Counted from the stretch's first letter, positions 12,205-21,943 are shown. The stretch is DNA of 36,998 nt from a virus (IMGVR_UViG_3300031216_000031:1-36998); one strand, 5' to 3'. The notes: a model not told the origin generated them from the sequence alone. Translations and numbers: made by a program.

Positions 12205-14035
12205 TAAGAACTTCGACGCGGTCGTACAAGCCCTAATGAATACCGAGCGTATGTCATTAGATACAGAGACTACCGGGTTACTACCATTTCACGGGGATAG
12301 ATTATTCTCAATAGTTATGGCTGATAAAGATAACGAATATTACTTCGACTTTAGTATAGGCGGCATTAAAAAAGATAAAGAGACAGCCGCGAAGATGCAA
12401 GCCCTACTAGACTCTATTAAATATATATTTTTAATTAACGCCGACTTTGACTACAGTATGCTGCATTTCGACGGTATCAAATTAAATTCCAAACTACTCG
12501 ACGGCGGCGTAATGGCTAGGCTTGAGTATTCTCTACATCAACCACAAGGGAAAAAGTCAGATAACCAGTTTTTCAGTATGGACTATCTAGCCAAGTGGTA
12601 TTTAAAACTCAGCAAAGACACTAGTGTAGAAAATTATATAAAAGAGCATAACCTCTACGGCGTGGATATATACGACAAGAAAAAACCCCTCTACGCTAGA
12701 GTACCGCTAGACATTATGTTTAATTACGGGTGCCGTGATGCTCGGATAACTTACGACGTCTGTATAAAAATATTAGAGCAGATCAACGCCAGAGATCACA
12801 GCTATAAGGACTCACGTCCCAAGAGCTTTAAAAAGATTATAAACAAGCTCGCTAATGAGTCCGCGTTAACTACAGCCCTGGCAGAAACTAAGATACGGGG
12901 CATGGTTTTAAATACAGAATATTGTAAAGAGGCTCAAGTATACGAGCTTGAAAATGCCAGAGTGAATCTAGCAGAAATTAAAAAGACTGTGGACCTCAAT
13001 GTTAACTCACCTAAGCAGATGCAGAAATACCTACGAGAAGATTTAGGGCTAGAGCTTCCTAAGATTATTAAAAAGGGTAAGTGGACAGGCGGCTACTCGA
13101 CTGACGCAGAAACTTTATTTATGTTGGGCGATAAGCATGACTTGCCCGTATTAAATAATATAGTCAGTGCGAAACGCAGCCAGAAAAAAGCCAACACCTA
13201 CTATAAAAACTACCTCAAGATGATCGACGAGGCTGGTATAATTCATTGTAGTTTAGGTCAAGAGACAACAACAACGGGGCGGCTATCAAGCTTCCAACCC
13301 AACTTACAAAATGTACCTAAAGAGGATTTCCACAAGTGGGCTGTTAGGAACTCATTTAAACGTAGGGACAACTACACTTTGTTTTTCTTTGACTACAAGG
13401 GTCAAGAAATGTACATAATGATTGATTTATCAGGTGATCAACAAGTTATAGACCAGGTAGCTAGCGGTGTAGATATTTATATAGCTATGGCTCAGATGGT
13501 TGAACGCTACACCGGTTTAAAAATATCACGTAGTCAAGCTAAGGCACTGGCTCTAGGTGTTGCTTATGGTCAAGGCATTAAGCTTATTGCGGCTAATTTA
13601 AAATGCGCAGAGTCCGAGGCTAAGACGCTTAGGGGCGCATTCAGAAAATCACTACAAGGTGTTAACGACCTCGACGCTTGGTGCAAACGGCAAGCGAAAC
13701 TTTACGGTAAAATACACAATCCTTATGGTAGAGTTTCCATCATAGAAAGGGGCTTCGAGTATAAAACACTTAACGCTTTAATTCAGGGTACGGCGGCTGA
13801 TTGTACCAAGGCAGCATTTGTTAGTTGCTTCGAGCTACTAAAAGATTATAAAAGTAAAATAGATTTAACTGTGCACGATGAAATTATTTTCAGTATACAC
13901 GATAACGAGCATCACCTACTACCAGAGATATCGAGGTTGATGGTTGAGGCGTACCCGCACAGACACCTACCTCTGCGCGTAGACATAGAAAGTAGTAAAA
14001 CTACTTGGGGTGCAAAGGCTGATTACGTTGCATAG
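12185..14035 (+). CDS. polA: family A DNA polymerase with 3'-5' exonuclease domain
   Basis: A 616-residue replicative polymerase. Exonuclease domain: DTETTG (26-31), NADFDY (85-90), YGCRD (181-185). Polymerase domain: TGRLSS (364-369) and QNVP, motif A FFDYKGQEMY (Asp403), motif B RSQAKALALGVAYG (Arg449, Lys453, Tyr461) and motif C VHDE (563-566). No 5' nuclease domain, as in T7 and many phages. The residue equivalent to E. coli Phe762 is Leu457, a variant reported mainly for phages with temperate or slower replication. No Shine-Dalgarno site precedes the ATG at 12185; it is inside the previous gene. Confidence 0.93.
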   Translation: MRTLVNNKNFDAVVQALMNTERMSLDTETTGLLPFHGDRLFSIVMADKDNEYYFDFSIGGIKKDKETAAKMQALLDSIKYIFLINADFDYSMLHFDGIKLNSKLLDGGVMARLEYSLHQPQGKKSDNQFFSMDYLAKWYLKLSKDTSVENYIKEHNLYGVDIYDKKKPLYARVPLDIMFNYGCRDARITYDVCIKILEQINARDHSYKDSRPKSFKKIINKLANESALTTALAETKIRGMVLNTEYCKEAQVYELENARVNLAEIKKTVDLNVNSPKQMQKYLREDLGLELPKIIKKGKWTGGYSTDAETLFMLGDKHDLPVLNNIVSAKRSQKKANTYYKNYLKMIDEAGIIHCSLGQETTTTGRLSSFQPNLQNVPKEDFHKWAVRNSFKRRDNYTLFFFDYKGQEMYIMIDLSGDQQVIDQVASGVDIYIAMAQMVERYTGLKISRSQAKALALGVAYGQGIKLIAANLKCAESEAKTLRGAFRKSLQGVNDLDAWCKRQAKLYGKIHNPYGRVSIIERGFEYKTLNALIQGTAADCTKAAFVSCFELLKDYKSKIDLTVHDEIIFSIHDNEHHLLPEISRLMVEAYPHRHLPLRVDIESSKTTWGAKADYVA

Positions 14036-14055
14036 TAGGTAAAAATTACCTACTA
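14033..14055. other. perfect 10-bp hairpin just after the polymerase gene
   Basis: TAGTAGGTAA (14033-14042) and TTACCTACTA (14046-14055) around AAA. It includes the polymerase stop codon and ends seven bases before the GTG of the next gene. No T-run follows, so it is more likely an RNA stability or translation-control element, or a protein-binding palindrome, than a terminator. Confidence 0.55.
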
Positions 14056-14062
14056 TATATAC

Positions 14063-14440
14063 GTGAAACACTTGGGCGATTACGCCGAGCTAAAATTTAC
14101 AGTAAGGGCGTTCGAGCAAGGTTACGCGGTCCTAAGACCCTTTAGTGCTAGACCTTACGACTTTGTCCTAGAAAAAAACGGTAATTTCTTACGGGTACAG
14201 GTAAAATCTACAAGCCTTGCACTACAAAAATCAGGGCGGTTTCCCGTAACTATAAGGTATGGAAGTTCTCCAAAAAGAAAATATACGCGGGAACACTGCG
14301 ACGCGATTGCAATATATATTAAAGCATTAGACATGTTCTATTTAATCCCCATAGATTTTATTACCTCCGTTAGATTATCCCTCTACCCGCTACGCCCTAA
14401 ATACAGGTTTAACGAGTTCAAAGAAAACTGGTCAATCTAA
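14063..14440 (+). CDS. PD-(D/E)XK endonuclease-like protein, 125 aa
   Basis: The layout matches small PD-(D/E)XK nucleases of the archaeal-resolvase / intron-endonuclease-like type: GDYAEL (Glu9), RPYDFVLEK (Asp33) and VQVKST (Gln46, Lys48). Likely cuts DNA, perhaps branched DNA made in replication. The start is GTG without a clear Shine-Dalgarno site, behind the hairpin at 14033-14055. A second small nuclease follows. Confidence 0.7.
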   Translation: MKHLGDYAELKFTVRAFEQGYAVLRPFSARPYDFVLEKNGNFLRVQVKSTSLALQKSGRFPVTIRYGSSPKRKYTREHCDAIAIYIKALDMFYLIPIDFITSVRLSLYPLRPKYRFNEFKENWSI

Positions 14441-14465
14441 TTCGTATACCATAAACTAGTTATCT

Positions 14466-14798
14466 ATGGCAGAGGCAAGAATTACCAAGCAGACTAAGGG
14501 CTTACTCGATCAGTATATTAAAGACGGCGCGGACCTTTACTACAATAAAATATCAGACAGATATACTAGCGGCATGGCTGATATCCAGGGCACATTTAAT
14601 AGCGTACCTTTTTATGTTGAATTAAAAGACGTAGGCAAAGAAGCTAGAAAACTACAGGTCTGGCATTTAATTAGAGCAAAACGAGCAAAAGCGGCTGTGC
14701 TTAGTACGGGTTGTTTTGACGAGATTACAGTGTTTTTTGCCAAGTTGAATAAGTTTAAACTGCCCAGAGAAACTGAGCAGTTATTAAACTCGCTTTAA
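14466..14798 (+). CDS. VRR-NUC family nuclease, 110 aa
   Basis: A small stand-alone VRR-NUC domain: helix, then SGMADIQG (Asp39) and YVELKD (Glu52, Lys54) as the catalytic D...ExK, then helices with QVWHLIRAKRAKAAV. Stand-alone phage members are thought to act on branched or flapped DNA. The last gene of the rightward operon; its stop overlaps the stop of the opposing holin gene by four bases. Confidence 0.8.
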   Translation: MAEARITKQTKGLLDQYIKDGADLYYNKISDRYTSGMADIQGTFNSVPFYVELKDVGKEARKLQVWHLIRAKRAKAAVLSTGCFDEITVFFAKLNKFKLPRETEQLLNSL

Positions 14799-15142
14799 GT
14801 ATCTTTCCTATTTTTTGACTCGAAGAACCCACCACCAAAATAAAAGCCTACAATAGTTAAAACTATGTAGCCCAATTTAAACTGATCTACTATAACTGTT
14901 ATCGCGGTAATATCCTGCTTAAATAAATGAAGTACCAAACAAATAATTATGGTCAGCAAATACATACCACAAAAACCAAACGCCAAAACTCTTTGAGCTA
15001 TCTTGTATTGAGAGTAGCCCGCAAGCATTTTTATCTGTAGTTTGGCTTTTTCTTCTTTGGTTAATACAACCTCGTCTAAGATCTCAAGGGCTTTACCCGA
15101 CGAAAAAATAGAACCTATTACACCTTTTATTGCTCCCCACAC
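14795..15142 (-). CDS. holin, 3TM / gene-transfer-agent type
   Basis: A 115-residue membrane protein likely to open the inner membrane for the endolysin. It has a helical N-terminal part (AIKGVIGSIFSSGKALEIL, then LTKEEKAKLQIKM) and two strong hydrophobic segments, about residues 52-75 and 89-108, as in holins of the GTA_holin_3TM group. GTG start at 15142, overlapping the previous stop (TAGTG). Last gene of the leftward late operon, convergent with the replication operon. Confidence 0.7.
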   Translation of the reverse strand: MWGAIKGVIGSIFSSGKALEILDEVVLTKEEKAKLQIKMLAGYSQYKIAQRVLAFGFCGMYLLTIIICLVLHLFKQDITAITVIVDQFKLGYIVLTIVGFYFGGGFFESKNRKDT

Positions 15143-15492
15143 TATTTGATAGCCTCTTTAATAGCAGCACGTTTATTTTTATAAATTTCTATTTCTTTTG
15201 TGTCTCCCTCTATAACTAACTCTTGAAACCTATCAAAAGTTAAGCCTGCCGCTTCATATGCGTTTCTTCTAAGCTCCCTAATATTTTCTTTAGCGTGCTC
15301 ACCCTTAAAAAAATCATCTGTCATACCCAATAAGAAGCTACTAACCTCTTTTCGATTTGAGTCGTCAGAAAAAAATAAACTCACATCGTCGTTATGCGAC
15401 GAGTAGTGAGAGTAGTTAGAAAAATTCTCAATGATTTTTAAGTTCAGCAAACTCACATTATCTCTGCCTAAATCTTTAATCTCTATAATCAT
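15142..15492 (-). CDS. hypothetical protein, 116 aa, after the fibre gene
   Basis: Not recognised. Acidic protein, MIIEIKDLGRDNVSLLNLKI and on, with a helical C-terminal half. It starts directly after the stop of the 564-residue fibre-like gene. Such a place is often held by a fibre assembly chaperone, but there is no motif to prove it. Confidence 0.65.
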   Translation of the reverse strand: MIIEIKDLGRDNVSLLNLKIIENFSNYSHYSSHNDDVSLFFSDDSNRKEVSSFLLGMTDDFFKGEHAKENIRELRRNAYEAAGLTFDRFQELVIEGDTKEIEIYKNKRAAIKEAIK

Positions 15493-17187
15493 TTATACTA
15501 CCTCAATTACTGTTTGTGATGCTATATACTTAGCCGTAGCACCCGACGTGCCTGATCTAATCTGCAGCTTTATTGTTTTTGCCCCTAGTGGCAAGTCTGA
15601 GCTGTAAGAAACTACAGACGAGGGTACCCTATATAAGGTTGATGAAGCACCCCCCGAACTAATCCCCATACGTAACGTATAAATAATAGACGAACCGATC
15701 AAGATAAAAAGATCACCTCTAGACGAAGTGGCACTATTAACGCACTCTAGGTGACTCGCTTCGCTTCCCCCGTCCCCTACGGTGTATAAGTTCATTTTCT
15801 GTCTGCCTCGGGACAGCACCAAAACGCTTGCCCCTGTTATATCGGTTGCGTCTGTAGAGGTCGTACTAAAAGATGAGACATAATCCATTTTATAAACATT
15901 CTCGCCTTTTTCTGACCAAATGGTAGTTAAATCGTCTGACGAATCGTTGTAAGCCATACCGAGTAGTCGCCAAGACTCGTATGGATGATAATCACCCCTA
16001 AGATCTTCTCTGTAGTAAGGCTTCTGAGTATCCATAACTCTCTTACCTAACTCCGTTAAGTACAAGTAATAAACTGTAGAAGTAGACTCACTCAAGCCAC
16101 TAGCTAAATCTGTAGTTATATTCCAGGTTAACTTAGTTCCCCCTAGATTGACCGTATTACCGTAAACGCTTACCGCGCCTATGTGACTTTTAGACTCGAC
16201 GACAGACGTACTAAACGATTCTAACTCTACGTTGTTCAATTCCCTAAAGCCATTCGAGTAATCTATAGACCGAGTAGCTACACAGTTCGCTGCATCTATG
16301 ACAACCTTCCCAACCAGTATACGGTTTATAATAACAAAACTAGTACCGTCGTGACGTTTCCACAAGGCGTTAGAGATATCATACCAGTAGTCACCTGCAT
16401 TCGGTGAGCTTGGAGCAGTAAACGAGTAGACCGGTTGTGTGTAACTAACATCGACTGTAGTACCATTATTTTCTACGAATACGTTGCCGGTAGCCATCAA
16501 TGTTAAAACGTCATTGTTAGACAAGTTTGCTCTCTCTACTGGGTCTCCCGAATCGTCTAGGAAAAACCCGCGAAACACGTTTGTAAGTGTCGTAGCATCT
16601 TTGACGTATGCGTACATATACTCGTTGTTAGATGATTTTAGAGTTATATATTGACCAACTTTATCACTGATATTTGACCCTACCGCGTCGATAGTAATTA
16701 CTGTACTATCTTCACCAGCGTACAGGTCGTCAGTCATGTTTGAGTCGTTAACCGCACATGTATTATTTGAGCTTGGAGCTAATGCCAATGAACCCACTAC
16801 AATGTCGGTATCTACTGTCACAGCCGTAGCATTAATACTCAGCAATAAGTTTACTGTGTTACCCAACAAACTAAACGCGTTTGTAGACCCGTCTGCCCGC
16901 AAAAAATCAGACAGCGCGCTTAAAGTTCTGCTAGGTCCACTAATAACCCTATTAGCCTCCGCTACTAGGTTGGCTGTGTCTATCGCTTGCCCACCTAATA
17001 TAAGACTCCCACCGAATATAGTACCCCAAGGCAGCGCAGTAGTTCCAAGAGACCTACCAGCCTCGGCGACCCCTGATGTATTTCTACCTACAAACTGGTT
17101 TGTTAATGCGCTTGCTAGTTCATTGTGATCAGACGCGTCTATAACGTCCCCGTTACTTATCGCTGTATCTATTGTATTAGTTCCCAT
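15493..17187 (-). CDS. tail fibre-like structural protein, 564 aa
   Basis: A Gly/Ser/Thr/Asn-rich, beta-type protein at the distal end of the tail module. The N-terminal part has features common in phage tail proteins (NGDVIDASDHNELASALTNQ; FVGRNTSGVAEAGRSLGTTA; FLRADGS), usual in fibre heads that attach to the tail tip. The middle includes a YWYDISNALWKRHDG segment typical of fibre repeats. Probable receptor-binding or tail-tip protein. A clear AAGGAGTAAATAAAA site precedes the ATG. Confidence 0.7.
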   Translation of the reverse strand: MGTNTIDTAISNGDVIDASDHNELASALTNQFVGRNTSGVAEAGRSLGTTALPWGTIFGGSLILGGQAIDTANLVAEANRVISGPSRTLSALSDFLRADGSTNAFSLLGNTVNLLLSINATAVTVDTDIVVGSLALAPSSNNTCAVNDSNMTDDLYAGEDSTVITIDAVGSNISDKVGQYITLKSSNNEYMYAYVKDATTLTNVFRGFFLDDSGDPVERANLSNNDVLTLMATGNVFVENNGTTVDVSYTQPVYSFTAPSSPNAGDYWYDISNALWKRHDGTSFVIINRILVGKVVIDAANCVATRSIDYSNGFRELNNVELESFSTSVVESKSHIGAVSVYGNTVNLGGTKLTWNITTDLASGLSESTSTVYYLYLTELGKRVMDTQKPYYREDLRGDYHPYESWRLLGMAYNDSSDDLTTIWSEKGENVYKMDYVSSFSTTSTDATDITGASVLVLSRGRQKMNLYTVGDGGSEASHLECVNSATSSRGDLFILIGSSIIYTLRMGISSGGASSTLYRVPSSVVSYSSDLPLGAKTIKLQIRSGTSGATAKYIASQTVIEVV

Positions 17188-17233
17188 TTTTATTTACTCC
17201 TTATATTTATAAATTCTAATATGTTTAACATTG

Positions 17234-18529
17234 TTAGTCTATTCTAGTTTGATATTGTGAAACCCCATAAACTGCAGAGCCGTAAACAGATATAAAGTCA
17301 TTAAAGCTACCGTCTGAGATTGTCGTACCGCGCTGCCGTAATTTTACAATCGTTGTATATTTCTTTGGTCTTTCCTGGAAGCCTATAACTTTAAAAGCGT
17401 CCTGCGGTCGGATCTTCATATTACCCTGTATAATCGGATAGCGAGCCTCACCGTATTTAGCCACACCGTATAGCGGCAAGTAGTCAGTGCCTACAGGTAT
17501 GCGCCTGTAAGGGTAGTCTATTGAAACGGCATCTAAAAAATTAAGCGTCTTAGCTATCTCGGTTGTAGTTTCGATCTCTAACTCTACCTTGGGCGCGCTA
17601 AACTCAGCTAATATTGCTGCAGCTATCAAGGTATTCGTAGTTAAGTTTGTTATAAATGGGAAAGATATAACTTTTTGTCTAGCCCCGTAGGTAGCAATTA
17701 AATCGTTATTCGCAACCTCGACGTCATTAACTACAATCGAATTAAACATACGCTGTACGCCCGTATTATAGCTTTTAATATTGATGATGTTTTCTCTACC
17801 GAATAGATCACCATGCCCATAAAACTTGAATGTGTTGCCTGAGTTTTCTTCTCTGGTCCTGACTACCATCGTAGAACCTTCTATCAACATGACAGAGCCA
17901 CTAGCTACCAGTAGTGCGTCAAGTCCTGTCTTCGTTTTCTTGTTATCAAACCAGCCGCCTACATCAATAGTGTAATCAGTACCGACATTTATTTTTGACT
18001 CATCATAAGTTAGAACGCTTGTAATTTCTGGTACACTGATAATGTTCTTTATGGCTTGAGAGATAGGTACGCCCGACGCGACCGTACCGCCTGAGATCTT
18101 AGATTTTCTAATAACGGAATCTTCTGACAAGACTTTAAATTTTACCTCGTCTTTTCTAAAATCCTGTCTAGTTCCTTCCTCGTTAGTAATACCCTTAAAA
18201 CTACTTAGAACATTGCCGTCAAGGTCTAGATAGTTAACTGTGACCTTGGCTTTATCCCTACTGTACGGAAACAACGACCTAAAATCATTCTGGTCATTAA
18301 ATTTACCGTCGATGTTAAGTGCTTTTATTGTAATGTTTCCGTAGGTAAATACGCCTATATCATAGTCACCATTATCAATATCTCTTTTTATATTTCCAAT
18401 ACCGTTATTTTTTACGAAGTCTGTAAGGTCAATATCTTTTGATACGTCCACAACCTCGCCGTAAACATTCATATCTAGTAGTGGCGTTATTAAAAACTGG
18501 TAGTTCCTGATGTTAGTGACTGTAGCCAT
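17234..18529 (-). CDS. distal tail structural protein, 431 aa
   Basis: Not tied to a named family, but the place after the tape measure gene and the next distal tail gene indicates a tail-tip or hub protein. Beta-rich sequence, with a repeated GVAKYGEARYPI / VYGSAVYGVSQY motif near the end, which appears as short Tyr/Gly repeats. The ATG overlaps the previous stop by one base. Confidence 0.65.
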   Translation of the reverse strand: MATVTNIRNYQFLITPLLDMNVYGEVVDVSKDIDLTDFVKNNGIGNIKRDIDNGDYDIGVFTYGNITIKALNIDGKFNDQNDFRSLFPYSRDKAKVTVNYLDLDGNVLSSFKGITNEEGTRQDFRKDEVKFKVLSEDSVIRKSKISGGTVASGVPISQAIKNIISVPEITSVLTYDESKINVGTDYTIDVGGWFDNKKTKTGLDALLVASGSVMLIEGSTMVVRTREENSGNTFKFYGHGDLFGRENIINIKSYNTGVQRMFNSIVVNDVEVANNDLIATYGARQKVISFPFITNLTTNTLIAAAILAEFSAPKVELEIETTTEIAKTLNFLDAVSIDYPYRRIPVGTDYLPLYGVAKYGEARYPIIQGNMKIRPQDAFKVIGFQERPKKYTTIVKLRQRGTTISDGSFNDFISVYGSAVYGVSQYQTRID

Positions 18530-19365
18530 TATACAACCTCGATGAAATTGACCTTAGTATCTACGCCGTTCTGGTAGATGCTTTTCGCATAGTCAGCCCC
18601 TAGAGCTTTTCGTATTTGCATGTTATATACGTCGCCTATACGCCAGCCCCTTTGCTCTATTGTAAAATGATCAGTGCCATATCTACCACCGCACAACCAG
18701 ACCAGGAAACTATCTTCTTTTAAATGTATAGTTTCTAGTAGGTTTATGTCAGCTTGTATCGGATAGGTTTTAAAATCCATATTAAATGAAGTAGTCTCAT
18801 ACCCTTTTTGAATAATCTTACGACCGCTAATAACTTCATCTTCTCTGATGTTTCTGTCATGCTTCACATTCTGAACACGTGGAAACCCTGCAAGTGTGCC
18901 GAGTTCTATAGTGGCTATAAACTCGCGTAGAAATTTTTGAGCGTTTGCTACTTGAGTGGTATCTACTGATATAACTACTGAGTCTACTGAGACAGCGTCA
19001 AATTTGTAGTATGTTGTTGATTTCGAGTAGCCCGTCTCTGTTATGCCACCAGCTAGGTCAACGTCTAAGTTCGATACGTTGGTAAACTCTGTACCATCGT
19101 TATATGTAATACTATAATTTTTAAAGTTATGATCTAGTATAAATAACCTGTCTAGCGTCCGCGTCTTACTAAGATTAATTGTTAACGTCTCTGTAGTTAC
19201 GTCATTTGAACCAGAAGACTCCCACCGCACATATTTATTATTACTCAGCAAGTATTTTGCAGCCGTATCATTTGAACTAGCTGATGCTGTACTGCCGTCT
19301 TTTAATAGAGCAAGATTTCTATCTAGTATCTTAACCCCACCTGTTATATCTAATGCTACACCCAT
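18529..19365 (-). CDS. distal tail protein, 278 aa, possible carbohydrate-binding fold
   Basis: Directly downstream of the tape measure gene, where the distal tail protein is normally encoded. The first half has a discoidin-like pattern (ASSNDTAAKYLLSNNKYVRW; TLTINLSKTRTLDRLFI), common in tail proteins that bind sugars. The second half ends in an unassigned beta domain. The function is inferred from position and pattern. Confidence 0.6.
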   Translation of the reverse strand: MGVALDITGGVKILDRNLALLKDGSTASASSNDTAAKYLLSNNKYVRWESSGSNDVTTETLTINLSKTRTLDRLFILDHNFKNYSITYNDGTEFTNVSNLDVDLAGGITETGYSKSTTYYKFDAVSVDSVVISVDTTQVANAQKFLREFIATIELGTLAGFPRVQNVKHDRNIREDEVISGRKIIQKGYETTSFNMDFKTYPIQADINLLETIHLKEDSFLVWLCGGRYGTDHFTIEQRGWRIGDVYNMQIRKALGADYAKSIYQNGVDTKVNFIEVV

Positions 19366-19366
19366 G

Positions 19367-21943
19367 TTACGCCGCCCCTATTGCTAAGTCTGTATTTTCT
19401 CGCTGCTTCGCGGTTAAAAAATCTACTGCATCATCTTCTATGCCGATCATTACTAGTGGCGACTCGGCACTACTACCGCCCTGCTGGTTATCTGGTCTAC
19501 CTACTGACTGAATAAAGTCAGGGGCTAACCCTTTAGGTACTACCAGCTCATCAGGCTCTAACATCATCGGTACTCTGTCGCGTGTACCACCAATAGCGTT
19601 AGGTACAATACCCCCACGCTGCGCGCTTCTCACGTTCGATGCTCTCTTAGCTCCATAGACAATTAAAGCCCCGGCTGCTGCTGCCCCAAGTGCCGGACCT
19701 ACAATCGGTATACCCGACAATGAAGCATAGGCAGAAATAGCACCCTGTGCGGTTTCTACTGCGATACGTGATATAGCCGCGGCTTTCCCAATAGCTTTTA
19801 GCGTAGAATTCTTAGAATTCTGTAGTTGGATAAGCTGAGTAGCTACATTTATAGCACCTCTAACCTCGTCTTTTTCTAGTACCTCTTGAAACTTACGCTC
19901 TACCTGCAATGCCTTGGCTTTGGTCTTACCGAATTTCGCCTCGTCTTTGAGGTATTGATTACGTCTAAACGCCTCACGCTTAATACCGTCGACTACGTTC
20001 TGGTTTTCTATTTCTTGTTTGGTTAAAATCTGGTTGTTTAGGTCCTCGATCTCTTTTTCGTCAAAGGCTAATTTTTCCTCTGCCGTCAATTCCCTAAATG
20101 CGTCCTCGATTTCTTTTTCATTTTCTAGGCGTTCTACTAGCTGCTCAGCGGCGGCTATAGCGTCCTCTGCTTTCTTCTCTTTTTCTTTTTCTGATCGAGC
20201 TAAATTTTCTTCTGCTTTTCTATCGGCTGCAGCCGTTTCAATCCTAGCTTTCTCATCTTCTAGCATTTTAACTTGTGCTAGCTCTGCCGCTACAGCCGCG
20301 TCCGCAGCCGTTGTATCTACTGCGCCACCGTCAACGCCGCCGCCTGCCTCACTAGTGCTAGCTGTCTTTAATTTTTGTTTTCTTAGTTCTTCTAGTTTTG
20401 CTATTTCTGCGTCTAGCTCTGCCAGTCTTTGTGCTGCTTGCTCTTTACTAATACCGCTTAGTAGTGCGATACGGTCCAGGTCTTTAAGCTTCTCGCGCTT
20501 CTTAGCAAGATCATCTAGCTTTTTATTTAATGCCTCGATACCTGTAAGCTCCGGGGCTTTCAACGTATTGTATAATGAAACTACAGCGGCAGTTACACCG
20601 ACTATCCCCGCTACCGCTAAACCTACTGGACCTGTGACAGCCGCCCAAAAACCAGTAGCAGCGATACCACCTGTAGTAAATACGCCCGCGAGCGTAGCTA
20701 TAATTGCAGAAACTTTTATAGCCCCTACTAGTATGGTTGCTAGGGCTGCTACGCCACCAGTTATAGCCAAGCCCCATTTAATGAAGTTAGCTATATTATC
20801 TTTTTGACCATCTGATAAATCGTTAAACTTGCTAGCTAGCTTGCCTATGCCGTCAGCTAATTTATTTACCAGGGGCGCGAACCTCTCGCCTAGTTGTATT
20901 ACGATAGCCTCTACAGACTTACTCAATCTAGAAAAAGCTTTTTCTGTGGTTGCGTTTTTAACTGCTAGGGCATCTTGAAACGCTGTAGCCCTCGCTGTCT
21001 CGTCTCCTAGCTCACCTAGAATCTGAGCGAATGACCCCGCCTGACTTCCCGTCAATGCCAGTGCAGCACTTAGAGCCTCGGAGCTACCTAGTAGTCGTTG
21101 TATAGCTACTACGTCGCCGTCGGTAGCTATCTTTAAATCTTCTAATGCTCCTACGATACCCTTCTGCTCAACATTCTGTAAGCTTAGGGCTGCCGCTACT
21201 TCTACACTCTCGTTTTTTAATTTACCTTGAGCTAAAATTACTGAGTTTAGTACAGCTCTAAATTCTGTAAATGCTTGGGCTGTAGGTTTCGCACCGTTTT
21301 TAGTTAGTGCGGTAGAGGCTGCAAGAGCCTCATCGAAACTGATACCTAGCTCTTTAGCTAGTCCAGCGACCTTGTTAAATTCTGTAGCTAATCTCGATAC
21401 GTCTGTAATGCCGAATTTTTGAGCAGTAAAAAATTTCTCTGCTATATCTGAGGTGCTACCAGCCTCTTTACCATATGCGGAGGTCGCGGCTGTTAAAGCT
21501 TTCACGGCTGTAGCTGTATCGGTTGCACCCGCTGTCGCTAAGTTAACCGCGTCTGCAAGTGCTGCCGTGGCTTCCTCGGCTGGAATACCCGCCGACACTA
21601 GATCAAATAAACCCCGGTTTAAGTTCTCGAAACTCTCGCCACTAGCAGCTCCAAGTTTTAATACATCATTTTTTAAATCGTCTATACCTTTAGAAAGTGT
21701 TTTCGTTGTAAAGCTAGACTTATCTAGAAGTGTCTGGACGCTTGTAAATGTTCTCTCAAAGTCTGAGAATTTTTTTACAGCCCCGCCAACGGCAACCGCA
21801 AGTCCCGTAAATGCTACAGACGATATTTTGGCAGTAGTAGCTAGAGATTTTTCTAGCTCTTTTGTTTTAGACTTTAACTTATTTAGTGTGTTGTTAAAGT
21901 TACGGGCGTCAGCCCCGATTTTAATAGTTAAATTATCAGCCAT
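19367..21943 (-). CDS. tape measure protein
   Basis: An 858-residue protein that sets tail length and occupies the tail tube. An N-terminal helical start (TIKIGADARNFNNTLNKLKS), a TP901-1-type core (FERTFTSVQTLLDKSS, then Ala-rich helices to about 330), a hydrophobic region at about 385-460, a long coiled coil (about 470-650) and another Ala/Gly-rich hydrophobic stretch near 745-780. The length suggests a tail of about 130 nm by the usual 1.5 A per residue rule. The start overlaps the end of the frameshifted chaperone product (TAATG). Confidence 0.9.
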   Translation of the reverse strand: MADNLTIKIGADARNFNNTLNKLKSKTKELEKSLATTAKISSVAFTGLAVAVGGAVKKFSDFERTFTSVQTLLDKSSFTTKTLSKGIDDLKNDVLKLGAASGESFENLNRGLFDLVSAGIPAEEATAALADAVNLATAGATDTATAVKALTAATSAYGKEAGSTSDIAEKFFTAQKFGITDVSRLATEFNKVAGLAKELGISFDEALAASTALTKNGAKPTAQAFTEFRAVLNSVILAQGKLKNESVEVAAALSLQNVEQKGIVGALEDLKIATDGDVVAIQRLLGSSEALSAALALTGSQAGSFAQILGELGDETARATAFQDALAVKNATTEKAFSRLSKSVEAIVIQLGERFAPLVNKLADGIGKLASKFNDLSDGQKDNIANFIKWGLAITGGVAALATILVGAIKVSAIIATLAGVFTTGGIAATGFWAAVTGPVGLAVAGIVGVTAAVVSLYNTLKAPELTGIEALNKKLDDLAKKREKLKDLDRIALLSGISKEQAAQRLAELDAEIAKLEELRKQKLKTASTSEAGGGVDGGAVDTTAADAAVAAELAQVKMLEDEKARIETAAADRKAEENLARSEKEKEKKAEDAIAAAEQLVERLENEKEIEDAFRELTAEEKLAFDEKEIEDLNNQILTKQEIENQNVVDGIKREAFRRNQYLKDEAKFGKTKAKALQVERKFQEVLEKDEVRGAINVATQLIQLQNSKNSTLKAIGKAAAISRIAVETAQGAISAYASLSGIPIVGPALGAAAAGALIVYGAKRASNVRSAQRGGIVPNAIGGTRDRVPMMLEPDELVVPKGLAPDFIQSVGRPDNQQGGSSAESPLVMIGIEDDAVDFLTAKQRENTDLAIGAA

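Noticed and set aside
20019-20807. 262-codon plus-strand open frame opposite the tape measure gene
   Set aside because: Ser/Ala-rich mirror of the coiled-coil codons; a shadow of the real gene. The same holds for 21453-22040 and other frames opposite late genes.
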